Of a DNA stretch of 64,000 bases, positions 23,241-33,114 are shown in pieces. Made by a program: the position numbers and the translations under genes. This stretch comes from Parasponia andersonii (Eukaryota > Streptophyta > Magnoliopsida > Rosales > Cannabaceae), in contig JXTB01000023.1 of NCBI GenBank assembly GCA_002914805.1, forward strand, positions 1,530,377 to 1,594,376, read 5' to 3'. The notes under the pieces are model-generated. The model was given only the letters and a program-made list of their open reading frames with translations. It ran no database searches and was not told where the DNA came from. Position 1 is the stretch's first letter. Each line of letters opens with the position of its first letter.

Positions 23241-26200
23241 GATGCCTTCTAGAAGAGTTCCGAGGCACCAGTCGGGTGCTGAACCTCCTCGTTCGGATTT
23301 CACTCATCTCATTGAGGCAATGCAGCATGCATTCGTCCAGATGAGCAATCTAGACTATCAGTCTCCAGCTCCAAGGGAATGTCAGTTAGATCAGGCTGAT
23401 AATCTCTAGCGGTTCATGCGTCTCTAGCCAGGGCAGTTTGATGGTAGACCAGAAGCTCTCACGGCAATTGTTTGGTTGCGTGAGATGGAGAGGCACTTTC
23501 GAGCCCTTGGTACTCCGGTTGAGTTTTGGGTTGTATTTGCTGTCACCTGTTTGACGGGGAATGTCATTCGTTGGTGGGAAACAGTGGAACAGATGCAAGA
23601 TGTAGTTGGCTTGACTTGGGAAGACTTTGAACGGATTTTTAAGGCCCAGTATGCCAATGAAGATCAGCAAGATGAAGTTGTGAACCGATTTGAGACGTTA
23701 ATTCAAGGTAACAGAACGGTGAATGAGTACCTGATAGAGTTCACTGAGTTGGTAAGTGTTGCTATTGGACTGGGTACGAGCGAGAAGTACCGAGTTGCCA
23801 AGTTCAGGAATCGTCTGAATCGGAACAGTTTCAACAAGATTGGTACTCAGACCTTCCGTACTCTCCTGAGATTACAGTGGCTGCCCAGCGGGCAGAGGCC
23901 ATCAAAGAAAGTTTGGATTCCAAGAGGAACCAACAGAGAGGTAATGACAGGAAAGCCACCAGAAAGAACCAGGGGCATTGGTCAGTCCAAGATACTCCGA
24001 ACACTGGGAGCTCAAACATCAGTGGTTCTTCAGGGGGTGGCAGAGGCAGTCTGTATGGAGGATGTTTTGTTTGTGGCCAGCCGGGTCATCGGAAGAAGGA
24101 GTGTCCCAACCGTCTGCAGAAATCTCCTCTTTCTCAGAGAGGACCGCAGAGGAGTCAGTCTGGTTCTGTTTCTTATCAGACCACTTAAGTAAGGCCGCAA
24201 TAGTCACTGGGTGCTTCGCAGGCTTTTACTTCCCCTCAACCTTATCAACATCAGTACCGCCCTCAGGGTTTTACTCAGAACTTTCAGACTCCTTAGGCCT
24301 CAAGGAGTCAGGGTGGGCATGGTTATGGCAGTAGTGGTCTAGGATCCAGCAGTAGCCATCCTGGTAAGGGGAAAGGCAAAGAGGGGAAAGGGAAGGTGAC
24401 AGGCCAAGCCTATGCTTTTACTGGGGCAGACGACACTCAGGATCATACCGATCGAGGTTTTGTTAACGGTATGATCCTTCTTTCACACTCTTGGGCACAT
24501 GTTTTGTTTGATACTGGTGCATCCTATTCATTCATATCCTTATTGTTTGCTCAACTATTGGGGTTGGNTATTGACGTTGGGTACACTTTTGGGAGGAGTA
24601 GCCGATGTGTCTAGTGTGTGTAAGTCTTGTCGGGTTGTGATTGGTGATAGGAAGCTTCTTGCTAATTTGATTGTGTTACCGATGGGATAGTACGACTTAA
24701 TACTCGGTATGGATTGGTTGTCGAAATATCGAGCAGTTGTGGACTGTCGTACGAAGTGGGTGACTTTTTTTTCCTAGTGATGGATATCCTATTGTCTATC
24801 AAGCTGGGATGAGTCCGCTGAAGCCTAGTCCTGTTCTGAAAGCGTGCATGGGTGGAAGGAAGAAACTCGAGAGTTATGGGAACTTGTTGGCCATGGATAG
24901 TGAGGTAAGGACAGACGATCAAGACCCATGGATTCCGGTGGTGTGAGAGTATTCAGAGGTGTTTCCTGAAGACTTACCGGGGTTACCACCAGATAGGGAG
25001 ATCGAGTTCTTTATTGAACTAGTTCCTAGAGCTCAGTTAGTTTCTATTCCAGCCTATCGCATGGCTCCTATTGAGATGGAAGAATTAAGAGAATAGTTGG
25101 ACGATTTGCTTTCCAAGGGCTTTATTCGTAGTAGCACTTCTCCTTTGGGTGCTTCTGTTTTGTTTGCGAAGAAAGCTAATAGTTCGTTGAGACTTTGTGT
25201 AGATTACCGGAAGTTGAACCAGTTGACAGTGAAGAAAAAGTATCCTTTGCCAAGGATAGATGAGTTGTTTGATCAAGTCAGTAGTTCAAGGTTCTTCTCT
25301 AAGATCGATTTGAGATCCGGTTTTCATCAGTTGAAGGTAAGAGAGTATGATATACCTAAGCCAGCATTTAGAACTCGATATGGTCACTTTGAGTTTCTGA
25401 TGATGCCATTTGGTTTGATGAATGCTCCCGCAACATTTATGGATCTCATGAATCGGATTTTTAGGCCGTTTTTGGATCGTTTTATGGTTGTGTTCATCGA
25501 TGACATCCTAGTGTATTCCAAGACTCGAGAAGAGCATGCCGAACATCTGGGGATAGTACTCCAGACCCAGAGAGATCATCAGTTGTATGCCAAGAAATTG
25601 AAGTGTGACTTTTGGATGTCAGAAGTGAAGTACTTGGGTCATGTGATTTCTCACGGAGGTATTTTAGTCGATCCCGCTAAGATCGAAGCTGTTTTGGAAT
25701 AGGAAAGACCGAGAAATGTGACGGAGGTACGTAGTTTCCTTGGATTGGCAGGCTACTACCGTCGTTTTATGCAAGATTTCTCAAGAATTGCTTTGCCTTT
25801 GACAAAGTTGACCAGGAAGGATGTTAAGTTTGTTTAGGATCATAAAAGTGAAGAAGCTTTTGTCAGGTTGAAGTAGAGTTTAACCACCGCACCTATTCTT
25901 ATTGTTCCTGACAGTAACGAGCCTTATGTGGTGTATACCGATGCTTCGAAAACGGGTTTGGGATGTGTCTTGATGCAGAATTATCGAGTTGTGTCTTATG
26001 CTTCTCGTCAGTTGAAGCTACATGAGAGGAGCTATCCCACTCATGCCCTGGAGCTCACAGTAGTGATCTTTGCCTTGAAGATTTGGTGATGTTACTTGTA
26101 TAGTGTGAAGTTTGATATATTCTCCTATTATAAGAGTTTGAAGTATCTCTTTTCTCAGAAGAATCTGAACTTGAGACAGCGAAGATGAGTTGAGTATATG

Positions 26201-27662
26201 GAGGATTATGACTTCGACCTACAGTATCATCCTGGTAAAGCCAATGTTTTAGCTGATGCACTGAGTAGGAAGCCTCATGGTGCACTAGTTGCACTAGTGT
26301 TTGAAGACTGGAAGAACTCTGTTGCAATTGGTGATTACAACTTGCAGTACTTTGAGAATAAAGGGGTTGCTTGTCTGAGCAACATTGTGATTTCACCATC
26401 TCTTCTCCAGACTGTCCAGCAGAGTTAGTGGCAAGACAGGGAGTTGAGGACAATCTGGAACCGACTTCAGAATGGTGACCAGTTAGATGGTTGGAGCACT
26501 AACAGAGAAGGATTTTAGCTTTTCAGTGGTAAGTTGGTTGTAGCTGATATCCCTAATTTTCGAGAAACCATTCTAACTGAGGCTCACAAATCAAGGTTCG
26601 CAGTACATCCGGGTAGTACCAAGATGTACCGGGACTTGAAGTGGCAGTATTAGTGGAAAGGGATAAAGAAGGATGTAGCTACTTTTATGGCTAAGTGTTT
26701 GACTTGTTAGCGAGTCAAGACTGAACACCAGAGACCAGTTGGATTACTTCAGCCGTTGCCAATTCCGGAATAGAATTGGGACAAGATCACGATGGACTTC
26801 GTGACCCGTTTGCCGAAGACTTTGAGGAAGAATGACACAATTTGGGTGGTAGTCGATCGGTTGACAAAGAGTGCTCACTTTATACCAATCCGGATGGACT
26901 ACTCTCTTACTAAGCTCAGTAGACTATATGTGGAGAACATCATACGCTTGCATGGTGTGCCTTCAAGCATAGTATCTGACAGNNNNNNNNNNNNNNNNNN
27001 NNNNNNNNNNNNNNNNNNNNNNNNNNNNNNNNNNNNNNNNNNNNNNNNNNNNNNNNNNNNNNNNNNNNNNNNNNNNNNNNNNNNNNNNNNNNNNNNNNNN
27101 NNNNNNNNNNNNNNNNNNNNNNNNNNNNNNNNNNNNNNNNNNNNNNNNNNNNNNNNNNNNNNNNNNNNNNNNNNNNNNNNNNNNNNNNNNNNNNNNNNNN
27201 NNNNNNNNNNNNNNNNNNNNNAGGTAGAGTTCGATACTTGTGATTCTGTATTCTTGAAAGTGACTCCAAGGCGAGGTGTGACAAGATTTGGGGTTAAGGG
27301 TAAGCTTGCTCCAAGGTATATTGGTCCCTTTGAGATCAATGAGAGAATTGGACCAGTGGTGTATCGCTTGAACCTGCCTGCATAATTGGGTCACGTGGGT
27401 AATATGTTTCACGTGTCGATGTTGAAAAAGTACACGCCGGACCCATCTCATGTTGTTCAGTACGTGCATGTACCGATCCAAGAAGATGTGTCCTATGAAG
27501 AGTAGCATGTTCGTTTGTTGGCTAGAGAGTTAAAAGTGCTTCGTAATAGAGAGATTCCACTTGTCAAAATGCTTTGGGAACATCACAAAGAAGACCAGGC
27601 TACTTGAGAACTCGAGACGAAGGTGTACGAGAAGTACCCTCATTTGTTTGACTTTCAGTCAG
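23241..27662 (+). pseudogene. Gag-Pol polyprotein of the Tekay element, multiply broken
   Basis: Gag starts at the ATG at 23241 (MPSRRVPRHQ) and contains the retrotransposon gag core (VIRWWETVEQ). A zinc knuckle, CFVCGQPGHRKKEC, lies near 24063. The protease motif is LFDTGASYSF, near 24508. RT runs from about 25000 to 25700 with [17 protein letters not shown] and catalytic FIDDILVYS. RNase H shows [10 protein letters not shown] near 25938. Integrase shows the HHCC zinc region ending CLTC, near 26697, and the core start WVVVDRLTKSAHF. A chromodomain-like VLRNREIPLVKMLW lies near 27540. Stops occur at, among others, 23407, 23425, 24688, 25096, 25700, 25838, 26651, 26708, 26771, 27503 and 27605. 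One-base frameshifts lie near 23860 and 24770. No functional protein can be made. Confidence 0.93.
26983..27221. other. Assembly gap (239 N)
   Basis: Run of Ns inside the integrase catalytic core of the Tekay element. The reading frame carries on after the gap, but the true gap length is unknown. Confidence 0.99.
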
Positions 27663-27721
27663 AAGTTGTATTGTGATATAAACCTTGACTTGTACTTTGA
27701 ATTTCGGGATGAAATTCTTTT

Positions 27722-27734
27722 AAGGAGGGGAGAA
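27722..27734 (+). promoter_or_regulatory. Polypurine tract of the Tekay element
   Basis: AAGGAGGGGAGAA directly before the TGTCAAAACC start of the 3' LTR; primer for plus-strand synthesis. Confidence 0.9.
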
Positions 27735-28406
27735 TGTCAAAACCTGAATTTTGGGAGGGTAATTTGGACAATTTATCAATTTTCTGGATATAAAATTATG
27801 GGGATTAAATTGAAAAAGTTTTGTATAAATGGAATAAATTGCAATTTTTGAGGACTAGATTGATAGAGATTTGAAATTTGGAGACTTATGTGCAATTTTT
27901 GAAAAATTGCACAGCCCTATAAGACAGTGCCACGTACCCTGTCCTTTTCTTTTCTCTCTCTCTCTTCTCTCTCTTCTCCCCCGACTTTTCTCTCTCTGTG
28001 CAGTTCTCGGCCCCACCACCGGAGGAAGCAGCAACCGCTGCTCCAGCCACTTTCTGCCCGTGCCACCAACCGGCGAAGGATCCCCGTGCTGTGCCAAAGC
28101 TCCGTCGCCCCTCGCCAGCCGCCGCCGTCGTCTGGTTAGCCGGAAAACCTCCATCAAAACCGTTGACGCCGTTTCAGTATTTTCGTCACTGGCAACGATT
28201 CCTGCCACTATTCGACTTCCAACCAGTCCCGTTGGATTCCTCTCGTCTCAAGAATCATCAAGGTATATATATCTCAACCCCATTTTGCCTGGATTAAAAG
28301 TTGTCATTTTTGGATATTTTGACTTTAAGTTTGACTTTTTGATCCGGCCGTTGGATTGTGTTTTTATTGTCATTTTTGGATTGTACTCGAAAAATGGAGA
28401 AGTTTG

Positions 28407-28437
<31 letters not shown>

Positions 28438-29937
28438 TGCCTATGTTTGGTGATCGGAACAGAAATCGAGATGGACGGTCGAGATTTACCTCGTTTTACG
28501 TGCCATCGGCCCAGTGTGGGCCCAGACCCGAATTGGACAAGTTATATATCTAACCTAGCTATTTTGGGTGCTAGGAATTCAGCGAAGAGGTCCGTTTATG
28601 GAATTGAAGCTCCGGTGAGAAGTTGGTTTTTTGCAAGAGGACGATCGAGAGCTTGAAATTGGTTCCTGACCCTCTGTGCGATCATTAACGACACCTTGAG
28701 GATTCGATAGTGTGGTATTACTATTCGAGCGAGGTAGGGACTCAATTACCTCTGTTTTATATCGTTTTTGAATAAAACTTATTTTCTGCAACATATGAGA
28801 ACAAATGTGATTTTTGGTTTCTCGAATATCTGTGATTAGAATTAGTTGTATGAGATATATACTGTATTGCTCTGGAAATTTTCTGAGTGCAGGTTATTTT
28901 GAATATTTTAAAAATAGGGCCGTTATGCTACCCGTTTTTCTATAAAAACCTAGTATGCTGATTTTACTGAAAAACCAGAGTATGATTATTTTCACACTTC
29001 AGTTCTGTATTGCACGTGTCAGAGGATCATACATGAGCATCGTGGGTTTACAGTGTGGTGCTGCGTGCCCCACCGTCCATGAAAGTCCATAAACTCGCGG
29101 TGGGTTTTGTTACTTCTGATTACCTCCCCATTTGGCAGACGTAAGCAATTCGGTTGCCCCTCCAAGTTTGGTAGGCGACACACGGGTGTTCCCTTCGGGT
29201 ATGGGCTTAGGTATCAGGCAGGCTATTAGGCATATTTAGTGCCATCATCCTGGATTTCCACAGATGAGAGGATGAGAGCTCATGGGTATGGGTTGATTTG
29301 TGTCATGTGCATATGAATTGAATAGTTTTGATCACACTGCTTTTTATATATATATGGATTTCCGGTTTGGATTATATATATATATGTATGTTTTGGACTA
29401 AACTAACCATACAGGAATTCCCCATCACTAAAATGTTTTTGATCGAGGTAATTGTTTTTCCTACTGGGCATTTTATGCTCACCCCCTACCTTCTTCCTCA
29501 GGTGGTGTTCAGTGCGATCTCGGTGATCAAGAGGAGTAAGAGGTCATCTTGATTGCAGTTCATCTCTTGATAATGCTAGAAGTTTGTCGTCTTGGTGTTT
29601 GGATTGTTTGGGTTTTGTATTAGCATTGAACCAAGATTACTGCTTTCTATTTTGTCTGCGAACTTATGTATGCTATTCTGGTATTTGACTTTTGTTGTGG
29701 AAGATGGTGATGCTTGGGCTTTTATGTGACTTTGTGATTTTTAATTATTATTCAGTCTATGTTTAATGGTGTATACGAACTGTGGGAGTGGTTCACAGGA
29801 TGGAATTCTGATTATTTTATTTAAATGGACCGTTTTTATAAAAACTAGAATTTTTGACACTTTTCAAATAAATCAAGGAATTTCCCACCTTTGTGAAATT
29901 CCCCTTCTGCCACTGGCCTAGGTTTTGAGTTGTGGCA
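27735..29937 (+). repeat. 3' LTR of the Tekay element
   Basis: 2203 bp, TGTCAAAACC to GTTGTGGCA. Compared by eye with the 5' LTR it differs at scattered bases, mostly transitions, plus a few small indels, so the insertion is not recent. The (TA)n tract near 28408-28437 corresponds to the one in the 5' LTR but differs in length. Confidence 0.94.
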
Positions 29938-30885
29938 GTCTGGTAGGGCTACCCACTTTGACATAATATTCTAGAAATGATAACCTAAAATCTATTATTG
30001 TTCTATCATTTTTAGAATAACTTTAATTTTGTTACTGATTTATATTTGGCATCTGTGTCATAGTTAGTTATTGAATTTTCGAATGTCACATTTCACTACT
30101 TTGCGTTGGATAGTACTAGGCATCCTTACTTTTTTTACCACTTTTTTTTATTATAGCAGATGAGTTGGCACCCTTCAATTGATCAATTGAAATTTACTAT
30201 ATATAAGTTGATTGATATTCACCATTTATATGATGATAAATCATATGCCACATCAGGTAGTAATATGAGGTGTGATACTTAGAATAATCCCTTTGCATTA
30301 TATTTCTTATTCAACGTTGCTCTCTGTTTTATCGTAAGATTGCTCAAGCTTAGACTAGAGCTAAAATCAAAAGTTAAAAATGAGACTTAAAAAATAATTA
30401 GGGAATTTACATCTAGAGTGTCTACTAATTCTCTCACGATGAAAAAAAGAAATAAAAAATAATTATTTTTAAAATTGGTCCTTATTGCCATATTACATAT
30501 TTAAAATTACTTAGATATTCTCTAAGAAACCCTAAAATATAATCTTCTCCAACACATTTCAAATTACTTTTGCCACCACCACCATCTACATCACTTGGCC
30601 ACCATTTTCAGTTCGAATCTCGATCTTTATTGTGCTTGTGCTCGACTATTGTCGAAAAATTTTGACCGTAGTTGAACTAGTACTACCACCTCTTTTGGCC
30701 ATTTCGTTCAATTTTTGATTAGGGTCAAGCTATCGTTTGATCTTAGTTGAACGATTTTGACCCCGGTCGAACATAATCAGTTGTCTTTTCGACAATTCTC
30801 TTTTGCCTTTTGATTTTTTTCAACTTGATCGGAAATTTTGGTCTAAGGTTAATTGTGGATTATGAAATTTCCTTTAAATGAAAGT
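29938..30885. repeat. Distal part of tandem duplication unit 2
   Basis: Resumes the copy of 17030-17801 that was interrupted by the Tekay insertion (AATATTCTAGAAAT, TTCGAATGTCACATTTC, a TTTTGACC tract). It contains the MITE at 30108-30290, which is absent from unit 1. Homology ends at TTTAAATGAAA. Confidence 0.75.
30108..30290. mobile_element. 183-bp MITE with 9-bp target duplication
   Basis: Absent from the duplicate at 17160-17190, which serves as the empty site. Flanked by CTTTGCGTT and CTTTGCATT (9 bp, one mismatch). Ends GGATAGTACTAGG and AATAATCC form an imperfect inverted repeat that extends inward. The 9-bp duplication points to a Mutator-like MITE. An inner palindrome TTCAATTGATCAATTGAA is present. 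No coding sequence. Confidence 0.75.
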
Positions 30886-30974
30886 CTTAATTATATAAAT
30901 AGCTTATAAATAGTTCCTTTTTTCGATTTAAAGTCTTAATTATATAAATAGCTTATAAATAGTTCCTTTTTTCG
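30881..30974. repeat. Perfect 45-bp direct duplication
   Basis: Two identical 45-bp units (starting AAAGTCTTAATTATATAAAT) separated by 4 bp. They start at the point where homology between the two large duplication units stops. Either a recent slip or an assembly artefact. Confidence 0.9.
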
Positions 30975-31700
30975 TGACATGCTTTGAAAAGGAGTCAAAA
31001 TTAATAATGTAAGGTAATTTAGAGACCATATATATATATATATATATGTATATAAATGATGTTTTGGATAATAATACTGAAGTGGAATAGTGGATGAATA
31101 CTAAAGAGCGCAACCCCACCGACTGATCCTGAGGGTTTGCCTTAACAAAATCTTCAAAGGCCACAAAATCTCTTGGCTCAAAACATACCATAAAATCAAC
31201 CTGAAAATGAATTCAATCCTCCTCTACTTCTTGCTCCTAGTTCCTTACTTCTTATTTAGTATTCTATCTTCAAAGAAAGACAAAAGCTTTTTGTTCTTCT
31301 ATAATAAGTAGCAAGGCATGGAATTCTCCGCCGCCGGATCTGGGCTCCGGAATTGTGACACGTCTTCATCATCAAACGGCAAAAGCACATTGTGTCGTCC
31401 AAATTTGTCCACGTTGTCCGTACTAGCTGTCCACCAACATTCTCTTTTCCATTGGTTCGAATAACATTAAACAAACAATGGGATATATAGTCCTAGGGGC
31501 AAAGTCGGTGATTGAAAAATTTTCCCCCCACTTTAAATTACGAAAACGACCTTAAAAAGCGCGAGAACTTTGCTTACATGGCTACTTTCCGCTTGTCCAG
31601 GTGACAAGGCTATTTTCGGTAAATAAAAAAAGATAACGTCCCAGCACGCGCAGACCTTATCTGAATGGCGATCTGTGACTGGCTGAGCGGCGAGTCTGCA
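30975..31700. other. Spacer upstream of the LUX gene
   Basis: AT-rich, with a short (TA)n run near 31030. Small open stretches on the minus strand (30940-31191, 31256-31474) resemble no family. The right part grades into the LUX promoter. Confidence 0.5.
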
Positions 31701-31706
31701 CACGTG
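31701..31706. promoter_or_regulatory. G-box upstream of LUX
   Basis: CACGTG in ACACGTGT context, 427 bp before the LUX start codon; typical binding core for PIF-type bHLH and bZIP factors. Function inferred from motif and position. Confidence 0.5.
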
Positions 31707-31778
31707 TAAGAAATGTATGGCGAGTAAACTAGAGAAATCTGGGGTGGCGAGTAAATGAGTGATGGAAAAAGCGAAAGA

Positions 31779-31804
31779 AGATATTTAGAAGATCAAAAAT
31801 ATCT
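31779..31804. promoter_or_regulatory. Evening-element pair upstream of LUX
   Basis: A perfect evening element AAAATATCT lies on + at 31796-31804, and a minus-strand AAATATCT core lies at 31779-31786. They are about 325-350 bp before the ATG. Evening elements are bound by CCA1/LHY and RVE Myb proteins and give dusk-phased expression. Arabidopsis LUX is regulated this way, so the motif fits the gene. Confidence 0.65.
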
Positions 31805-32013
31805 GGCTAAGTCGTCCACGTTGGCAGGATCCCTTGACCGAGCTGGAATCAAGATATTGCACTTTTTCCCAAATAGAAAATATATTCACGATTTTCTCTC
31901 ATTTTCCCACCGCCCAAACACACCCCTTAGCCCCCGAATCTCACCAGATATCTCTCCTCTCAAACTCGATTTACTTCTCTTCTTCTTTTTATTACCGACC
32001 CTGTTTTTCCTCT

Positions 32014-32019
32014 GATTCG
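32014..32019 (+). promoter_or_regulatory. Possible LUX-binding site (GATTCG)
   Basis: GATTCG matches the GATWCG core of the LUX-binding site, 109 bp before the ATG, probably in the leader. It could mediate autoregulation. A six-base motif is expected often by chance. Confidence 0.3.
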
Positions 32020-32127
32020 ATCTGGTTCCGAACATGACTTTCAAACCCTAATTCGAAGCTGTCTGTAATAAAATTGATAATTATAAATTTTTTTTAAAAA
32101 AATTGGAAAAAGGTTGGGAGGTTAGGG

Positions 32128-33114
32128 ATGGGTGAGGAGGTGAAGATGAGTGACTATGAAGGCGGTACGGACGATGGTGGCGGTGATGAAGAGCGAGTGC
32201 TTGAATGGGAGGCTGGGTTGCCGACCTTGGACGATCTGACGCCTCTATCTCAGCCGTTGATCCCGCCGGAGCTAGCGTCGGCGTTCAGCATCTCACCGGT
32301 GCAGTACCGGACGCTGATCGACGTCAATCGCGCGTCGAGGGACACGTTCTCGTCTCTCCGCGGGAACCAATCGCAGGCTTTCTCGTCGAACAATTTCAAG
32401 TCCTTTGGCGATGGTGGCGGTGGTGGTAGCGGTGACTCGATGGTGGTTGAGCGTGNTCGAGATGGGACTGGATCCGATTCTCGGAAGTCGAGGAAGATTG
32501 ACTGTGTTGAGGAGGCTGATTTGGCTCTCCCGCTTGAGAATTCGACCGATGACCCTTCGGCTCGGACCCTCAAGAGGCCTCGGCTCGTTTGGACTCCTCA
32601 GCTCCATAAGCGGTTCGTCGATGTCGTGGCTCATCTGGGTATCAAGAGCGCGGTGCCTAAGACCATTATGCAGTTGATGAACGTCGAGGGATTGACCCGG
32701 GAGAACGTGGCGAGCCATTTGCAGAAGTACAGGCTCTACTTGAAGAGGATGCAGGGCTTGTCGAACGAGGACCCGCCGTCGTCGGACCAGCTCTTCTCGT
32801 CCACGCCGGCGCCGCAGAGCTTGCACGAGTCTGGCGGGAGCGGTCACCACCCGCCGCACGCATCCAACGGGCATGGAAATGGGCACTTGCCGGTTCCAAT
32901 GCCGATTCCGTATCAGTCGATGATGCCAATGCCAATTATGGGGATGACCCATGGTCACGGACACATGGGCATGCCCGTTGGGGCTCCGAACGGTGCTGTG
33001 GGTTACCATGGGTTCGAGTCGCATCCGTACAGCATGATGCAGCAGCGAGATTGGTCTGGAAATAAGTATGGTTCTGTGGTAGCTTACCCACATGTTTCTC
33101 CTAGTGAGAAATGA
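32128..33114 (+). CDS. LUX: LUX ARRHYTHMO/PCL1-type GARP transcription factor
   Basis: DNA-binding component of the evening complex (with ELF3 and ELF4), a nuclear repressor of the circadian clock and growth genes. The single-exon ORF has 328 residues, close to Arabidopsis LUX. N-terminal block: [20 protein letters not shown] (residues 25-44). GARP Myb-like domain about 149-208, with [19 protein letters not shown] and the [14 protein letters not shown] helix, which separates LUX/BOA from other GARP proteins. The C-terminus is rich in His, Met, Pro and Gly. An ambiguous base at 32456 makes residue 110 undefined (GNT), outside the domain. The ATG at 32128 is the first in frame. A donor at 33153 (AGAG then GTGAGT) and acceptor at 33715 suggest a spliced 3' UTR. 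LUX and its paralogue BOA cannot be separated here with certainty. Confidence 0.95.
   Translation: MGEEVKMSDYEGGTDDGGGDEERVLEWEAGLPTLDDLTPLSQPLIPPELASAFSISPVQYRTLIDVNRASRDTFSSLRGNQSQAFSSNNFKSFGDGGGGGSGDSMVVERXRDGTGSDSRKSRKIDCVEEADLALPLENSTDDPSARTLKRPRLVWTPQLHKRFVDVVAHLGIKSAVPKTIMQLMNVEGLTRENVASHLQKYRLYLKRMQGLSNEDPPSSDQLFSSTPAPQSLHESGGSGHHPPHASNGHGNGHLPVPMPIPYQSMMPMPIMGMTHGHGHMGMPVGAPNGAVGYHGFESHPYSMMQQRDWSGNKYGSVVAYPHVSPSEK

Larger units (their letters stand above)
20898..29937 (+). mobile_element. Complete but inactivated Ty3 chromovirus, Tekay/Del type
   Basis: A 9.04-kb element with two LTRs of about 2.2 kb, a tRNA-iMet-type primer site, gag, protease, reverse transcriptase, RNase H, integrase and chromodomain in that order, and a purine tract AAGGAGGGGAGAA before the 3' LTR. 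AGTCT precedes the 5' LTR and GTCT follows the terminal CA, consistent with a 4-5 bp target duplication. Removing the element rejoins sequence matching 16960-17050 of the upstream duplicate, which confirms both ends. Domain order and the CR-type chromodomain place it with Tekay/Del. It is dead: about twenty in-frame stops and at least two 1-bp frameshifts. 239 Ns hide part of the integrase. Confidence 0.95.

Noticed and set aside
32293..33093. 266-codon open stretch on the minus strand over LUX
   Set aside because: Shadow of GC-rich LUX exon; composition rich in Arg and His without domain.
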